In this document: piece by piece, positions 35,184 to 44,708 of the stretch
How positions within the stretch are numbered: the first letter of the stretch is position 1
Layout of the letters: every line of letters starts with the position of its first letter
Source: Micavibrio sp. UBA6139
GTDB taxonomy: Bacteria > Pseudomonadota > Alphaproteobacteria > Micavibrionales > Micavibrionaceae
NCBI GenBank assembly: GCA_002423285.1
Contig: DIVF01000024.1
Span: 10,768-74,767 of the forward strand
Length of the DNA stretch: 64,000 nt
Direction of reading: 5' to 3'
Program-made: the position numbers and the translations under genes
The notes under the pieces: generated by a model
Databases searched by the model: none
What the model saw: only the letters and a program-made list of their open reading frames with translations
Told to the model about the DNA's origin: nothing

Positions 35184-35840
35184 ATGAAACTGGCTTTTTC
35201 TGCATTCATCACCTCTGCCCTTCTGGCCACGACAATATGCATGCCGAACACGGCACATGCGAGCCAGGAAGAACTGAGCCGCCGCCTGATTGGCTGTAAA
35301 GACATCACATCCATCCTGACCCGCGCGGAATGCTACGACACGGTGATCCGCGATTTTGATCTGGTCAATATGAACCAGATCGATATCGGTGCCAGCGGTG
35401 GAAAATGGAAGGTGACCAAGGATCGCTCCCCCCTCACCGGCAATAATAATTATTACGCAATTCTGCCAAGCAATGACTATGTCCAAAACGTGGAGGGAAA
35501 ATTTAAGCGCCCCTCGCTGGTCTTGCGTTGCACAGATTCCGCATTCAGCGGTTATGTTGTCTGGGACATGTTCCTGGGACAAGCGAAAACAGTTCTGATG
35601 AATATTCGCATCGGCAGTGGCAAGACCGAAGCAGACCACTGGGAACTCTCGGCTGATCGCACCGCTGTCTTTATCAAAAATTCGGAAGACTTCACGAAAC
35701 GCCTGTTCAACCAAGACGCAATGTTCATGACCGCATGGCCAGAGAAGGACCCGCTGAATGCATCTTTTGATCTGCGCGGGACAAGCGTGGCATTGAAACC
35801 ATTGCTGGAGGCCTGCCCCACCCCGCCAAAGGCACAATAA
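35184..35840 (+). CDS. Exported VasI/TagO-like protein
   Basis: 218 residues with a signal peptide (1-26, AHAS). The mature part has the layout of VasI/TagO-like periplasmic proteins: CKDITSILTRAECYD at the start, GKWKVTKDRSPLTG in the middle, PSLVLRCTD, then VLMNIRIGSG, ELSADRTAVFIKN, and a final SFDLRGTSVALKPLLEACP. The family includes proteins linked to type VI secretion, but no secretion genes are near. A recruited orphan is possible. Separate promoter expected. Shares a bidirectional terminator with recA. Confidence 0.6.
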   Translation: MKLAFSAFITSALLATTICMPNTAHASQEELSRRLIGCKDITSILTRAECYDTVIRDFDLVNMNQIDIGASGGKWKVTKDRSPLTGNNNYYAILPSNDYVQNVEGKFKRPSLVLRCTDSAFSGYVVWDMFLGQAKTVLMNIRIGSGKTEADHWELSADRTAVFIKNSEDFTKRLFNQDAMFMTAWPEKDPLNASFDLRGTSVALKPLLEACPTPPKAQ

Positions 35841-35864
35841 TAAACACCCGATAAATCTTCATCA

Positions 35865-35893
35865 AAAAACCCGCCATATTCTGGCGGGTTTTT
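35865..35893. terminator. Bidirectional Rho-independent terminator
   Basis: AAAAACCCGCCA-TATTC-TGGCGGGTTTTT between the convergent VasI-like gene and recA. Confidence 0.95.
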
Positions 35894-35930
35894 GTCATTC
35901 TTGGGGAGAATGGAGGTATAAGCTTTCGCC

Positions 35931-37097
35931 TTAGCCAGCCTTGCGGCCGCGCTTGCTGGTTGTTGCTTCTGGTTCATCACCGGCATCATCAACCATTGGC
36001 GCTTCGATGGTCGCCAGGGCATCTTCTTCCGGGCTTTCTGGACCAACCAGCATCGCATCGGCAACAACACCCGCCTTAGTACGGATTTCATTTTCCAGCT
36101 TTGCTGCCAGTTCAGGGTTTTCACGCATGAATTTCTTCGCATTTTCACGGCCCTGACCAACACGTTGACCATCATAAGCAAACCATGCGCCTGATTTTTC
36201 GACCATGCCGCCTTGAACGCCGATATCAATCAGCTCGCCCATTTTGGAGATGCCTTCACCGTACACGATATCAAATTCAACCTGACGGAATGGCGGGGCC
36301 ATTTTGTTTTTAACAACCTTCACCCGTGTCTGGTTCCCAACAACAGTTTCGCCATCCTTGATCGCGCCAATACGGCGAATATCCAAACGGACCGATGCGT
36401 AGAATTTCAGCGCGTTGCCGCCTGTCGTTGTTTCAGGCGAACCGAACATCACGCCGATTTTCATACGGATCTGGTTGATGAAAATAACGACTGTGCGTGA
36501 ACGGGAGATGGAACCGGTCAATTTACGCAGTGCCTGTGACATCAAACGGGCCTGAAGACCAACATGGGAATCGCCCATATCGCCTTCCAGTTCCGCACGC
36601 GGAACCAACGCCGCCACGGAGTCAATCACCAGAACATCCAGCGCACCGGAACGCACCAGCGTATCGCAGATTTCCAACGCCTGTTCGCCTGTGTCTGGCT
36701 GAGAGATCAGCAGATTATCGACATCAACGCCCAGTTTCTTGGCATAACCGGGATCCAGCGCGTGTTCCGCATCGATGATCGCGCATGTGCCGCCAGTTTT
36801 TTGTGCTTCGGCCAGAATTTGCAAGGCCAGCGTTGTCTTACCCGATGATTCCGGGCCAAAAATTTCAATAATACGGCCCCGTGGAACGCCGCCAATACCA
36901 AGGGCAATATCCAACCCCAAAGAGCCAGTCGAGATTGCCTCAACCTGCATCTGGTTTGATTCTCCGGTCAGTTTCATAACCGAGCCCTTGCCAAAAGCGC
37001 GTTCAATTTGCGCCAATGCGGCATCCAATGCCTTTTGCTTATCGCCTGCGGATTTTTGTTCCATTACGTTGCCTGCCTTTAATTCTGAAACGCTCAT
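35931..37097 (-). CDS. recA: RecA recombinase
   Basis: ATP-dependent DNA strand exchange and SOS co-protease. 388 residues: Walker A GPESSGKT (81-88), Walker B/DNA loops LDVLVIDSVAALVPRAELEG and GGNALKFYASVRLDIRRIG, acidic Ala-rich C-terminus. The start at 37097 has GGGAGATAC upstream and adds about 11 residues before the ATG at 37064. This latter Met gives a start closer to other RecA proteins. A pair of GAAC half-sites (37246-37259) lies about 150 bp upstream but with 6 rather than 7 bp between them, so a LexA site is not firm. Confidence 0.97.
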   Translation of the reverse strand: MSVSELKAGNVMEQKSAGDKQKALDAALAQIERAFGKGSVMKLTGESNQMQVEAISTGSLGLDIALGIGGVPRGRIIEIFGPESSGKTTLALQILAEAQKTGGTCAIIDAEHALDPGYAKKLGVDVDNLLISQPDTGEQALEICDTLVRSGALDVLVIDSVAALVPRAELEGDMGDSHVGLQARLMSQALRKLTGSISRSRTVVIFINQIRMKIGVMFGSPETTTGGNALKFYASVRLDIRRIGAIKDGETVVGNQTRVKVVKNKMAPPFRQVEFDIVYGEGISKMGELIDIGVQGGMVEKSGAWFAYDGQRVGQGRENAKKFMRENPELAAKLENEIRTKAGVVADAMLVGPESPEEDALATIEAPMVDDAGDEPEATTSKRGRKAG

Positions 37098-37245
37098 TTG
37101 TGTATCTCCCGATTGTGCATGGGTCCAGCTCCAATGCAACGCGCAGAAGCCTCCCTTTGTGATTTGTCCAAGCCAAAACTGATTCTTGTGTGGTTTAACG
37201 AGGACCAATGTACCCTATCTGTTCCGCCTGTAAAGAGGAAAAAAA

Positions 37246-37259
37246 GAACAAAAGAGAAC
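37246..37259. promoter_or_regulatory. Candidate SOS box with off-by-one spacing
   Basis: GAAC-N6-GAAC upstream of recA. Many alphaproteobacterial LexA proteins bind direct repeats of this half-site with 7 bp between. The spacing misfit lowers confidence. Confidence 0.3.
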
Positions 37260-37283
37260 ATTTCCAGATTTTATGAGAACAAA

Positions 37284-37323
37284 CCCCGCCACCGGAGGGG
37301 GCCGGAGGCGGGGTCAGACGGCG
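37284..37323 (-). terminator. Hairpin after the RTX-like gene
   Basis: CCCCGCC...GGCGGGG with an inner CCGG...CCGG stem, 13 nt after the stop on the minus strand, followed by TTTGTTCT. A modest terminator candidate. Confidence 0.5.
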
Positions 37324-37335
37324 GAAATCTGCGCC

Positions 37336-38685
37336 CTACATGAGTTGCGCGTCGACCGTCAAAACGCCGTTAACAAGCAGATCATTCAAATCATACCCAC
37401 CCGTGCCCCCGATAAAGGTCGCCAGATGAGAGAAGGATGCATCGCCCACTCCGCGCACATATAATTCTGTGCCGCTTACAACATCAACCAAATACATATC
37501 GGCCAGCGCATCGGCCAAGGCATCATAACTGTCCAGAATATCATCCAGCTTTAACCTGTCCTGTGCCGGACCATCAAAGGCGAAATCATAAAAATAGCTG
37601 GTCCCGGTATCAGCACTGGAAAAATCAAAAATATCCTGACTGTCATCGCCGTAGATCAGGTTTCTATTGCCGCTGAGATGATAGGTTCCTTGCCCTGAAT
37701 CACCGGCATTGATGGTATTGTCATTGCCATTGACCGTGATGACATCATTCCCACCCATGCCCGATAGAATATTTCCGTTACCGGTGATTTCAAAATAATC
37801 ATCGCTACTGCCCGTGACGATGTTGTTATTATTCCCAACCAATCTTACTTCTGTATAAAGGCCTTCCGCGTTGATAGTGTTATTGTTCCCAGCAAGATAG
37901 ACGCTGTTACCGCCACCTTGTGCCAAGATGGTATTTGAATTTCCGACAACGCTGATGAGGTTGTAGCCTGTGCCACCATCAATAACTGCATTACTGGTGA
38001 ACATAAAAATGGTGTCGTTACCCGCACCGGAATCGACATTATAAATGCCGTCCCAAACCATGGCGCTGGCCTCAATCACCGTGGCGCCAGAAATCATCAC
38101 CGGAAGATAAACAGGGTTATTGAGAAAATAATCCGGGCCGTAGACAAGACCATCATGATCCATTTCAACAAAAAAGTCACCCAGATGAACTCCATGGATC
38201 AGCCCCATAAAAAAATCATCTTCCGGGCCACCCACCAAATTGTGAATGATGGTTGAAGGCCCCGGTGCCGGGGCCACAACACCGCCCGCATCATATAAAT
38301 TCACAGGCGCATAGAGCGGCGGCAGAATGATACCGGGATACCCACGCAAGGTCGGATCAATCGGCCCAATCGGATCGTCATATTGCCCAAGGCCCGTGTC
38401 GGATGTTTCATCGCGCAAAGCGCGCGTTTGCAGCGCATCACTTTGAAAACCAAAGCCGAATTGCGTGGTCAGCGTTTCTGTCGCGGCGGAAATGGCCACA
38501 ACCACATTCGCCGCGTCATCACGGATATTTGCCTGAACGATTTTTTCTGGGGCTTGCTGCGCGGCTGGCCCCTCGACCACCGGAACCACATCCAGCGGAT
38601 CACGATCCCCCGCTCCCGTCTGGGCGGTGGTCTCTTGTGTAACCTGACCTTGTTCCCCATTGTTCACGATCTGCTTCCCTTCCAT
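37336..38685 (-). CDS. RTX-like repeat protein, probably secreted by a type I system
   Basis: About 449 residues, very acidic, without a classical signal peptide. From residue 200 on it carries Asn/Gly-rich repeats such as SGAGNDTIFMF, GGTGYNLISVVGNSN, GNNNTINAEG, GMGGNDVITVNGNDNTINAG and GDDSQDIFDF, the calcium-binding RTX/beta-roll style. It ends in a C-terminal part with aliphatic residues (DLLVNGVLTVDAQLM) as in type I secretion substrates. The N-terminal 100 residues are Gln/Ala-rich. Start choice between ATG 38685 and GTG 38718 is open; neither has a good ribosome site. No ABC exporter is in the window. Confidence 0.7.
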   Translation of the reverse strand: MEGKQIVNNGEQGQVTQETTAQTGAGDRDPLDVVPVVEGPAAQQAPEKIVQANIRDDAANVVVAISAATETLTTQFGFGFQSDALQTRALRDETSDTGLGQYDDPIGPIDPTLRGYPGIILPPLYAPVNLYDAGGVVAPAPGPSTIIHNLVGGPEDDFFMGLIHGVHLGDFFVEMDHDGLVYGPDYFLNNPVYLPVMISGATVIEASAMVWDGIYNVDSGAGNDTIFMFTSNAVIDGGTGYNLISVVGNSNTILAQGGGNSVYLAGNNNTINAEGLYTEVRLVGNNNNIVTGSSDDYFEITGNGNILSGMGGNDVITVNGNDNTINAGDSGQGTYHLSGNRNLIYGDDSQDIFDFSSADTGTSYFYDFAFDGPAQDRLKLDDILDSYDALADALADMYLVDVVSGTELYVRGVGDASFSHLATFIGGTGGYDLNDLLVNGVLTVDAQLM

Positions 38686-38888
38686 TCCGCAGGCGGAATG
38701 ATAGTTGGAACCCGACACACAAGGAAAAACGGCTCTTTGGCTCGCACATTAGAGATTTATGATTTAGATAATACTAATATATTAACCTTAAAATTTTATA
38801 AAAATTTAAGGTTTGCCCGCGCTTTTCCTTGCATATTGCCCCCAGTCTTTATAATTTATGAAAAATAAAAACAGGAAGGGACCCGCCC

Positions 38889-39467
38889 ATGGCACTCAAA
38901 AATGCGACTCTCAAAAAATGGCTCATCTGCGGTGCGGCTTTTTGCGCAGCATTTAATGCCGCAGCACAGAATGCCGAGGCAAGAGCAACGGTGCCCCTGC
39001 CCTTTTATAATCTGCATACGAAACAAGCCATGGTCATTCACCATGCGTCCGGCAAGGCCGTCAGCAAGGAAATCAATGACTTCATGCGCGATCACCGCCG
39101 CAATGAACCGGCCAATATGGATTCACGCCTGTTTGATTTGCTGGTCGATCTAAAGGCCGCCATTGAAAAGCGTCACCCGCATATCAAGGTGAAATTCGAA
39201 ACAATTTCCGCCTATCGCGCGCCACAGACAAATGAAATGCTGCGCAGTAAAGGTGGATCGCAGGCTACGCAATCGCGCCATATGCACGGCGATGCGATTG
39301 ATATTCGCGTTCCGGGATTAACGACAAAAGAATTGCGCGATATTGCCACCTGCCTGCGCCGTGGCGGTGTTGGCTATTATGCGGCAGACGGGTTTGTGCA
39401 TGTCGATATTGACCGCGTACGGTATTGGCCATCGCATGACTATCTGGCAACACTGAAGTGCAAGTAA
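38889..39467 (+). CDS. DUF882 (YcbK-like) peptidoglycan-associated peptidase
   Basis: 192 residues with a signal peptide (1-30, AEARA). Peptidase M15-like fold: the metal site is read from SRHMHGDAIDIRV (HxxGxAxD-type) and GFVHVDIDRVR (HxD). The family is thought to trim murein cross-links (YcbK/MepK branch). An AGGAAGGG ribosome site precedes the ATG. Exported alpha-type endopeptidase acting in the periplasm is the likely role; substrate specificity is inferred. Confidence 0.85.
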   Translation: MALKNATLKKWLICGAAFCAAFNAAAQNAEARATVPLPFYNLHTKQAMVIHHASGKAVSKEINDFMRDHRRNEPANMDSRLFDLLVDLKAAIEKRHPHIKVKFETISAYRAPQTNEMLRSKGGSQATQSRHMHGDAIDIRVPGLTTKELRDIATCLRRGGVGYYAADGFVHVDIDRVRYWPSHDYLATLKCK

Positions 39468-39468
39468 G

Positions 39469-39951
39469 CTATTTCAGAAAATAATCGCGAATGCTGTGTT
39501 TGAAAATCCGTCCTGATTCTTTCAAATCGTTCCACGCGATCTTATTGCCATCAACGGCCAGAGCTAAGCCCTGAACCTTGAATTTTTGCGGGTCTTCCGG
39601 GTCGGCGGCAATGAAGGCGCGACTGTCATGCATCATCGTCTCATGCTCGAATTTTTCCTTGATCTGCCCCTTGGCCCAGCGGGACCGTTCAGTCAAGCCC
39701 AACGCATACCAGCCAAATAGCAGCCCCAACGGCACGACATTCGTCCCCGGCAACGGAATGGCCATGATGCCGACATAACCAACATAAAACGGAAACTTCC
39801 ATGGTGAATGGCGCGTGTCTTCACGGACGATGGCAGAAAAGGCGCGCAAGCCTGTCACAGTCCGCAGTTTCAGCTTATCCGCCCCGGACAGGGCATTAAA
39901 GGCCGGGGTCAGCTTTTTGGGGGCCTGTTGTCGCTGTGGCAATTGATCCAT
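39469..39951 (-). CDS. Hypothetical membrane-associated protein
   Basis: 160 residues: a basic N-terminus, a helical segment, one strong hydrophobic stretch (PFYVGYVGIMAIPLPGTNVVPLGLLFGWYALGL) around residues 57-90, and a soluble C-terminal half. The proline-rich GTNVVPLG turn between two hydrophobic helices suggests a hairpin insertion into the inner membrane. No family recognised with confidence. It ends 1 nt from the convergent DUF882 stop. Confidence 0.7.
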   Translation of the reverse strand: MDQLPQRQQAPKKLTPAFNALSGADKLKLRTVTGLRAFSAIVREDTRHSPWKFPFYVGYVGIMAIPLPGTNVVPLGLLFGWYALGLTERSRWAKGQIKEKFEHETMMHDSRAFIAADPEDPQKFKVQGLALAVDGNKIAWNDLKESGRIFKHSIRDYFLK

Positions 39952-40071
39952 CGAAAACTAAAAAACTTCATAAGAGTACGCGCTGCGGATTTGTCATAGA
40001 CCATTTAGGGGGCACCTGTCTAACTTTACCTGCAGCGCAGCATGATTATTTTATGCCTATCCGCCCCAGAC

Positions 40072-42588
40072 TTAATCCCCTTGCCCTTCCAGCGCTTCCT
40101 TAACCTTGGCGGCCAGTTGTTTCAGGGTGAAGGGCTTTGGCAGGAACCAGATATTTTCGCCCATATGGTCTTTCAGCTTCTCTTCCGTGTAACCGGAAAT
40201 GAAGATGATTTTTAAGGTCGGCGTGATCTGACGCATACGCTGGGCCAATGTCGGGCCATCCATATTCGGCATGATCACATCAGTGATCATCAGATCGATA
40301 TGTTTGTTGGTCTGTTTGTCCATGACGGCCAGCGCGGCTTCACCGCTTTCGGCATCCAGAACCTCATACCCTTTATTGCCGAGAGCGCGGGAGGAGAAGG
40401 TACGCACAGCGTCCTCATCTTCAACCAGCAAGATCCGCGCCGTGCCAGTCAGATCGCGCGTGGTGTCTTCCTCAACGGCAATTGCGGTATCCTGTTCGAT
40501 TTCTGTTTCAATCGCACGCGGCAAGAAGATTGAGAAAGTTGTGCCCTCCCCAACCGTGCTTTCGACCAGTAAGTAGCCATCGGTCTGGCGGACGATACCA
40601 TAAACAGTCGCCAACCCCAGACCCGTCCCCTGCCCGACATCCTTGGTCGTGAAGAACGGTTCAAAAATGCGGTCCATAATGTCTTGTGGAATGCCATGTC
40701 CCGTATCGGTGACATCAAGGCGCACCCAATGCCCCGGTGGCATGACATCGCCCGCGCATTTCATGGGCGTGGTGTTGTGGAAGGCACTGGTGTGAATGGT
40801 AACACTGCCGCCGCCCTCCATCGCATCACGCGCATTCACGGCAAGGTTAATCAAAACCTGTTCCATCTGGCCCACATCAACCTTGACCAGACCCAGATCA
40901 CTACCATGCAGAACTTGCAGTTCGATATTGGCACCAATCAAACGGCGCAGCAGGTGCGAAATTTCGGTCAAAATATCGGTGATGTCCTGAACGCGCGGAC
41001 GCAGGGTTTGCTGGCGCGAGAACGCCAGAAGCTGGCGCACCAGATTAGCCGCGCGGTTCGCGTTCTGCTTAATCTGCATAATGTCAGAGAAGGAAGAATC
41101 CCCCGCCTTGTGACGCAGCAACAACAGATCACAGAAACCAATCATCGCGGTCAGCAGATTGTTAAAATCGTGCGCCACCCCACCAGCCAGCTGGCCAATC
41201 GCCTGCATCTTTTGCGACTGGACGAATTGTTCTTCCAAGGCCTTTTGCTGAGTCAGATCGATGAAGTGCAAAACGATACCGTCATTGCCCTTAAACTTCC
41301 GGGCAAACATCAATGTCACCAGATTACGGTCCTGACCGATCAGGGTCACTTCCATTGGCGCTGCAGCCTGTTGGCCTTTTTGAATTTGTTCGAGGGCGGA
41401 GAGAACAGCCTGACGGTCAGCATCTTCAATCACGGCTTCGAAATGACGCCCCTCCAACGCTTCAACAGATGTTCCAAGCACAGTCGCCAGCGCCAAGTTC
41501 ACATCGGCCAGAACACCTTCGGAATTGAGCATCGCCACGCCCAGCGGCGCTTCTTCAAAGAAGCGTTGGAAACGATCTTCCGATGCCTTCAAGGCTTGGC
41601 GCATGGCCCGTTCAGCCGTCAGATCATGGACAACACCGCGTGTGCGGACCGCGCCGTCAGCTTCGTTGACAACCGCCTGAGAGATGGAAGCCATGAAGGT
41701 TCGTCCACCCGGACCCTTCATGGTCATTTCAACCATCTGCTTCGCCCCGCCCCCGGAAACAAGATCATAGGGGTGCGCATCGGATGGTGGCGCATCAAAG
41801 TAAGTATGCAGATGTCCATTGGTCAGCAGGTTTTGAATATCTTCACCCAACCAACGGGCCAGCGTCGCATTCACAAAAACAAACTTGCCGTTTTCATCAA
41901 CGGAAAAGAACCCCACCGGGGCGTTGTCCGTAAAGTCGATCAGCTTTTCACGCTCTTCACGAATGGCGCGGTCCGCCAGACGTTTATCGGTGATGTCATC
42001 AATGCGCCAGTGAATATAACCGGCCCATCCGGATACAGGCTGGGCGGTGACCATGTACCAGTTTTCGCCCTCGCCCTTATTGCTTTTCAGTTCGATGGAA
42101 TCCATCAAGCCGCGATGGGCCTGTTCCGCCAGCAGCCTAAAATGCGCCAGCGTGTCTTCATCATCGGTAAAAAGCTGCGTCAGCGATTGCAGGGATGGTT
42201 TGCCCAGACCCGCACATAATTCTTCGAACAGATGGTTATAATAAAGCGGGTGATCGACACTGTCGGTGATCAGACGCGCACCACGGCTGCCCTCTAACAC
42301 TTCACGCAAAAGTAAGCGTTCCTTTTCCTGACCGCTATGCAGGTGCAAAGCCTTTTGCAGAAAGAACGCAATCATCGTGGCAATAACAAAGGCCACCACC
42401 GAAATAATCATGGCTTCCTTTTGAACATCCATGATCACTGATACTGCGACACAAACCGCAATATAAGCAGCAACCAGCACCAACGCGATAACCAACCGCC
42501 GGTGCTGTTTCTGCGGTTCTTCGGGCTGCTGGGCGCTCCGGTGGTAACGGGCGATAAATTCGGCGTGATCATTCTGTGGTGCGGTCAT
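40072..42588 (-). CDS. cckA: CckA-type hybrid histidine kinase
   Basis: Cell-cycle kinase that, in Caulobacter, phosphorylates CtrA and CpdR through ChpT. 838 residues: two transmembrane helices (about 30-80), PAS-type domains (about 95-440), HisKA with the phospho-His in GGVAHDFNNLLTAMIG, HATPase (NLAVNARDAMEGGG, DTGHGIP, GTGLGLATVYGIV), and a C-terminal receiver with Asp in LMITDVIMPNMDG. The GGVAHDFNNL H-box, the AFSRQQTLRP linker and receiver order match CckA. It lies downstream of flhB, a synteny seen in other Alphaproteobacteria. Confidence 0.9.
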   Translation of the reverse strand: MTAPQNDHAEFIARYHRSAQQPEEPQKQHRRLVIALVLVAAYIAVCVAVSVIMDVQKEAMIISVVAFVIATMIAFFLQKALHLHSGQEKERLLLREVLEGSRGARLITDSVDHPLYYNHLFEELCAGLGKPSLQSLTQLFTDDEDTLAHFRLLAEQAHRGLMDSIELKSNKGEGENWYMVTAQPVSGWAGYIHWRIDDITDKRLADRAIREEREKLIDFTDNAPVGFFSVDENGKFVFVNATLARWLGEDIQNLLTNGHLHTYFDAPPSDAHPYDLVSGGGAKQMVEMTMKGPGGRTFMASISQAVVNEADGAVRTRGVVHDLTAERAMRQALKASEDRFQRFFEEAPLGVAMLNSEGVLADVNLALATVLGTSVEALEGRHFEAVIEDADRQAVLSALEQIQKGQQAAAPMEVTLIGQDRNLVTLMFARKFKGNDGIVLHFIDLTQQKALEEQFVQSQKMQAIGQLAGGVAHDFNNLLTAMIGFCDLLLLRHKAGDSSFSDIMQIKQNANRAANLVRQLLAFSRQQTLRPRVQDITDILTEISHLLRRLIGANIELQVLHGSDLGLVKVDVGQMEQVLINLAVNARDAMEGGGSVTIHTSAFHNTTPMKCAGDVMPPGHWVRLDVTDTGHGIPQDIMDRIFEPFFTTKDVGQGTGLGLATVYGIVRQTDGYLLVESTVGEGTTFSIFLPRAIETEIEQDTAIAVEEDTTRDLTGTARILLVEDEDAVRTFSSRALGNKGYEVLDAESGEAALAVMDKQTNKHIDLMITDVIMPNMDGPTLAQRMRQITPTLKIIFISGYTEEKLKDHMGENIWFLPKPFTLKQLAAKVKEALEGQGD

Positions 42589-42689
42589 GGCTTATTTCTA
42601 ACACGCCGAAATCATTGGATAAATCATAAAATCATCCGAAGCACGGCAGAAATACCATAACTGGGCGGTGAGTCAGATGGCCTCTCCTG

Positions 42690-42825
42690 CCCCTCTCGTT
42701 GTCACCCCCGCCTTGTGCGGGGGTCCGGTCAAATAATGTGCGCGGCCAAGCCGCGCCCTTCCTGGATCCCCGCTGTTTATGTCTGCGCAAAGCGCAGACA
42801 TAAACAGCGGGGATGACAGCGAGGG
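42690..42825. repeat. Composite palindromic element
   Basis: Three hairpins in tandem: CCCCCGC/GCGGGGG (42705-42723), GCGCGGC/GCCGCGC (42740-42756), and a perfect 23-bp stem (42766-42788 with 42792-42814, loop AAA). The outer ends, CCCTC-TCGTTGTCACCCCCGC and GCGGGGATGACAGCGAGGG, are imperfect inverted copies. MITE-like organisation between flhB and cckA; no transposase. Confidence 0.8.
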
Positions 42826-42842
42826 AAGAGTGCCACCCCGCC

Positions 42843-43913
42843 TTAACTCAGCTTGCCCTTTTGCTTGAAGACGAAGGAAATCACCTGCGCCACGGCCTTA
42901 TAATGTTCCGGCGGGATGGCTTCATCAATTTCAACCGTATCGTAGAGAACCCGTGCCAATGGCGGGTTTTCATACACGGTGACGTTGCTTTCCTTGGCCA
43001 GTGTTCTGATCCGCAGGGCCAGATCATCAACACCCTTGGCAAGACACAAAGGGGCTTCCATCGTATCCGGGTTATATTGCAGCGCCACGGCAAAGTGGGT
43101 CGGGTTGGTGATGACCACATCGGCCTTTGGCACGTTGGCCATCATACGCTGGCGCGCCTTTTCCGCGCGAAGCTGGCGCAGCTTGGCCTTGACCATCGGG
43201 TCACCTTCGCTCTGGCGGTATTCGTCTTTTAATTCCTGTTTCGTCATGCGCAGTTTTTTCATGTATTCCATGCGCTGGTAAACAAGGTCGGCAATCGCCA
43301 CCATCAAAAACGCGATCAAGGTCCCGGCCATCATCCGAATGACCAGCACCTTCATTTCCCCCATGATCAACGGAATGGGTAACCCGACCATGTGTTCCGC
43401 ACCGGCGAAGAATGGCATGATCAAAACAGTGCCGACTACACCAACCAGCGTGATTTTTAAAATGCCCTTTATAAACTCCATAATCGCACGCATGGAGAAC
43501 AAGCGTGAATAGCCCTTGACGATGGAAATCTTGCTGGGGTCCATCTTGATAACTTCGGTGGAGAACAGCGGGCCAATCTGCAAAAATGGCCCCAGAAACG
43601 CGGCCAGCATCAAAAGCATCAATGGCAGAGCCATGATCTTGATGACCTCTTTCAGCACATCACCCATAACAATGCTGAGACCGCCGGGTGCGCCGGGCAG
43701 GACATGCGCCTGTTCCAGATAGATCCGCGTCAATCCCATTATTTCCCGCATCATCGGGCCAGCCAGAGTCATGATGAGAAGCGTCGCGGTGAACAGCATC
43801 AACCAACTGTTCAATTCGCGGCTCATCGCCACCTGCCCCTTTCGTCGAGATTCCTCTAAACGCTTGGGGGTGGGGTCTTCCGTTTTGGAGGCTTCGTCCT
43901 GCTCATCACTCAT
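42843..43913 (-). CDS. flhB: Flagellar export switch protein FlhB
   Basis: Inner-membrane component of the flagellar type III export gate that switches substrate class from rod/hook to filament. 356 residues: four N-terminal transmembrane helices, then the cytoplasmic domain with autocleavage motif NPTH (270-273) in VVITNPTHFAVAL. The cleavage Asn-Pro is intact. GAGGGACTTGGC lies upstream. Last gene of flgB-flgC-fliE-fliQ-fliR-flhB. Confidence 0.97.
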   Translation of the reverse strand: MSDEQDEASKTEDPTPKRLEESRRKGQVAMSRELNSWLMLFTATLLIMTLAGPMMREIMGLTRIYLEQAHVLPGAPGGLSIVMGDVLKEVIKIMALPLMLLMLAAFLGPFLQIGPLFSTEVIKMDPSKISIVKGYSRLFSMRAIMEFIKGILKITLVGVVGTVLIMPFFAGAEHMVGLPIPLIMGEMKVLVIRMMAGTLIAFLMVAIADLVYQRMEYMKKLRMTKQELKDEYRQSEGDPMVKAKLRQLRAEKARQRMMANVPKADVVITNPTHFAVALQYNPDTMEAPLCLAKGVDDLALRIRTLAKESNVTVYENPPLARVLYDTVEIDEAIPPEHYKAVAQVISFVFKQKGKLS

Positions 43914-43923
43914 GCCAAGTCCC

Positions 43924-44703
43924 TCATGGCCTTGTCCCGGGTGACAGGAAGAAAATCATGCTCTCTTCAAAGCGATGTGCCCAGAACAACATCGATGCCG
44001 AAATCACCAACGCCAGCATCATCAGCGACAAGACAATCTGTAACGGCATCGCCACCATAAACACCTGCATCTGCGGCATCAAACGGGTTAAGACCCCCAT
44101 GCCGATATACATGATCATGCCGATAATCAGGAACGGTGCGGCGATCTGCACCCCGATCATAAAGCTGGTTCCAACGGCACCTGACATTAAATTGGCCATG
44201 CTGCCTGTATCAGGAATGCTGCCGACCGGGAATAAATCGTAACTATCAATCAGGCCAAAAAACAAAAGGTAATGCAGGTTACTGGCCATCAACACAATCA
44301 CGCCCGTGACCGACATAAAGGCACCAACCAGCGACCCTTGCGACGAGAAAGCCGGGTTAAACAACTGCGCGTTACCTAAACCCGATTGCATCGAAATAAT
44401 CATCCCCGCCGTATCCAGTGCCATCATCATGATGCGTGCGATCGTGCCGATAAACAGACCAATGATAAATTCCATGATGACCAGGATCATCAAAGCCATG
44501 CCGCCCGGGATGGGGCTTGGCAGCATCGGGGCGACAATCGGTGACAGCACCAGGGCCATGGCAAGGGCAATATAAAGACGAATTTGTTGCGGGGTGAAGG
44601 AATCACCGACCCCCGGCATAATCATCAATGCCGTACCGATCCGCACGAATGTCAGGATAAAGGCAAAAACACCGGCGGTCAGAAAGGATTCCAGCGTTTC
44701 CAT
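43924..44703 (-). CDS. fliR: Flagellar export gate protein FliR
   Basis: Inner-membrane component of the FliPQR export channel. 259 residues, six predicted helices, with the typical FVRIGTALMIMPGVGDSFTPQQIRLYIALAMALVLSP N-terminal region (in part). Placed between fliQ (5 nt before) and flhB (about 10 nt after), the standard order. Confidence 0.95.
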   Translation of the reverse strand: METLESFLTAGVFAFILTFVRIGTALMIMPGVGDSFTPQQIRLYIALAMALVLSPIVAPMLPSPIPGGMALMILVIMEFIIGLFIGTIARIMMMALDTAGMIISMQSGLGNAQLFNPAFSSQGSLVGAFMSVTGVIVLMASNLHYLLFFGLIDSYDLFPVGSIPDTGSMANLMSGAVGTSFMIGVQIAAPFLIIGMIMYIGMGVLTRLMPQMQVFMVAMPLQIVLSLMMLALVISASMLFWAHRFEESMIFFLSPGTRP

Positions 44704-44708
44704 GTCCG

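Noticed and set aside
37098..37208. Longer RecA N-terminus
   Set aside because: Unlike any RecA and no ribosome site; the start at 37097 or 37064 fits.
40684..42219. 511-residue plus-strand ORF opposite cckA
   Set aside because: Antisense frame of a clear hybrid kinase; low-complexity His/Gln content, no domain.
42690..42825. CRISPR-like repeat
   Set aside because: Hairpins differ from one another and there are no regularly spaced direct repeats.
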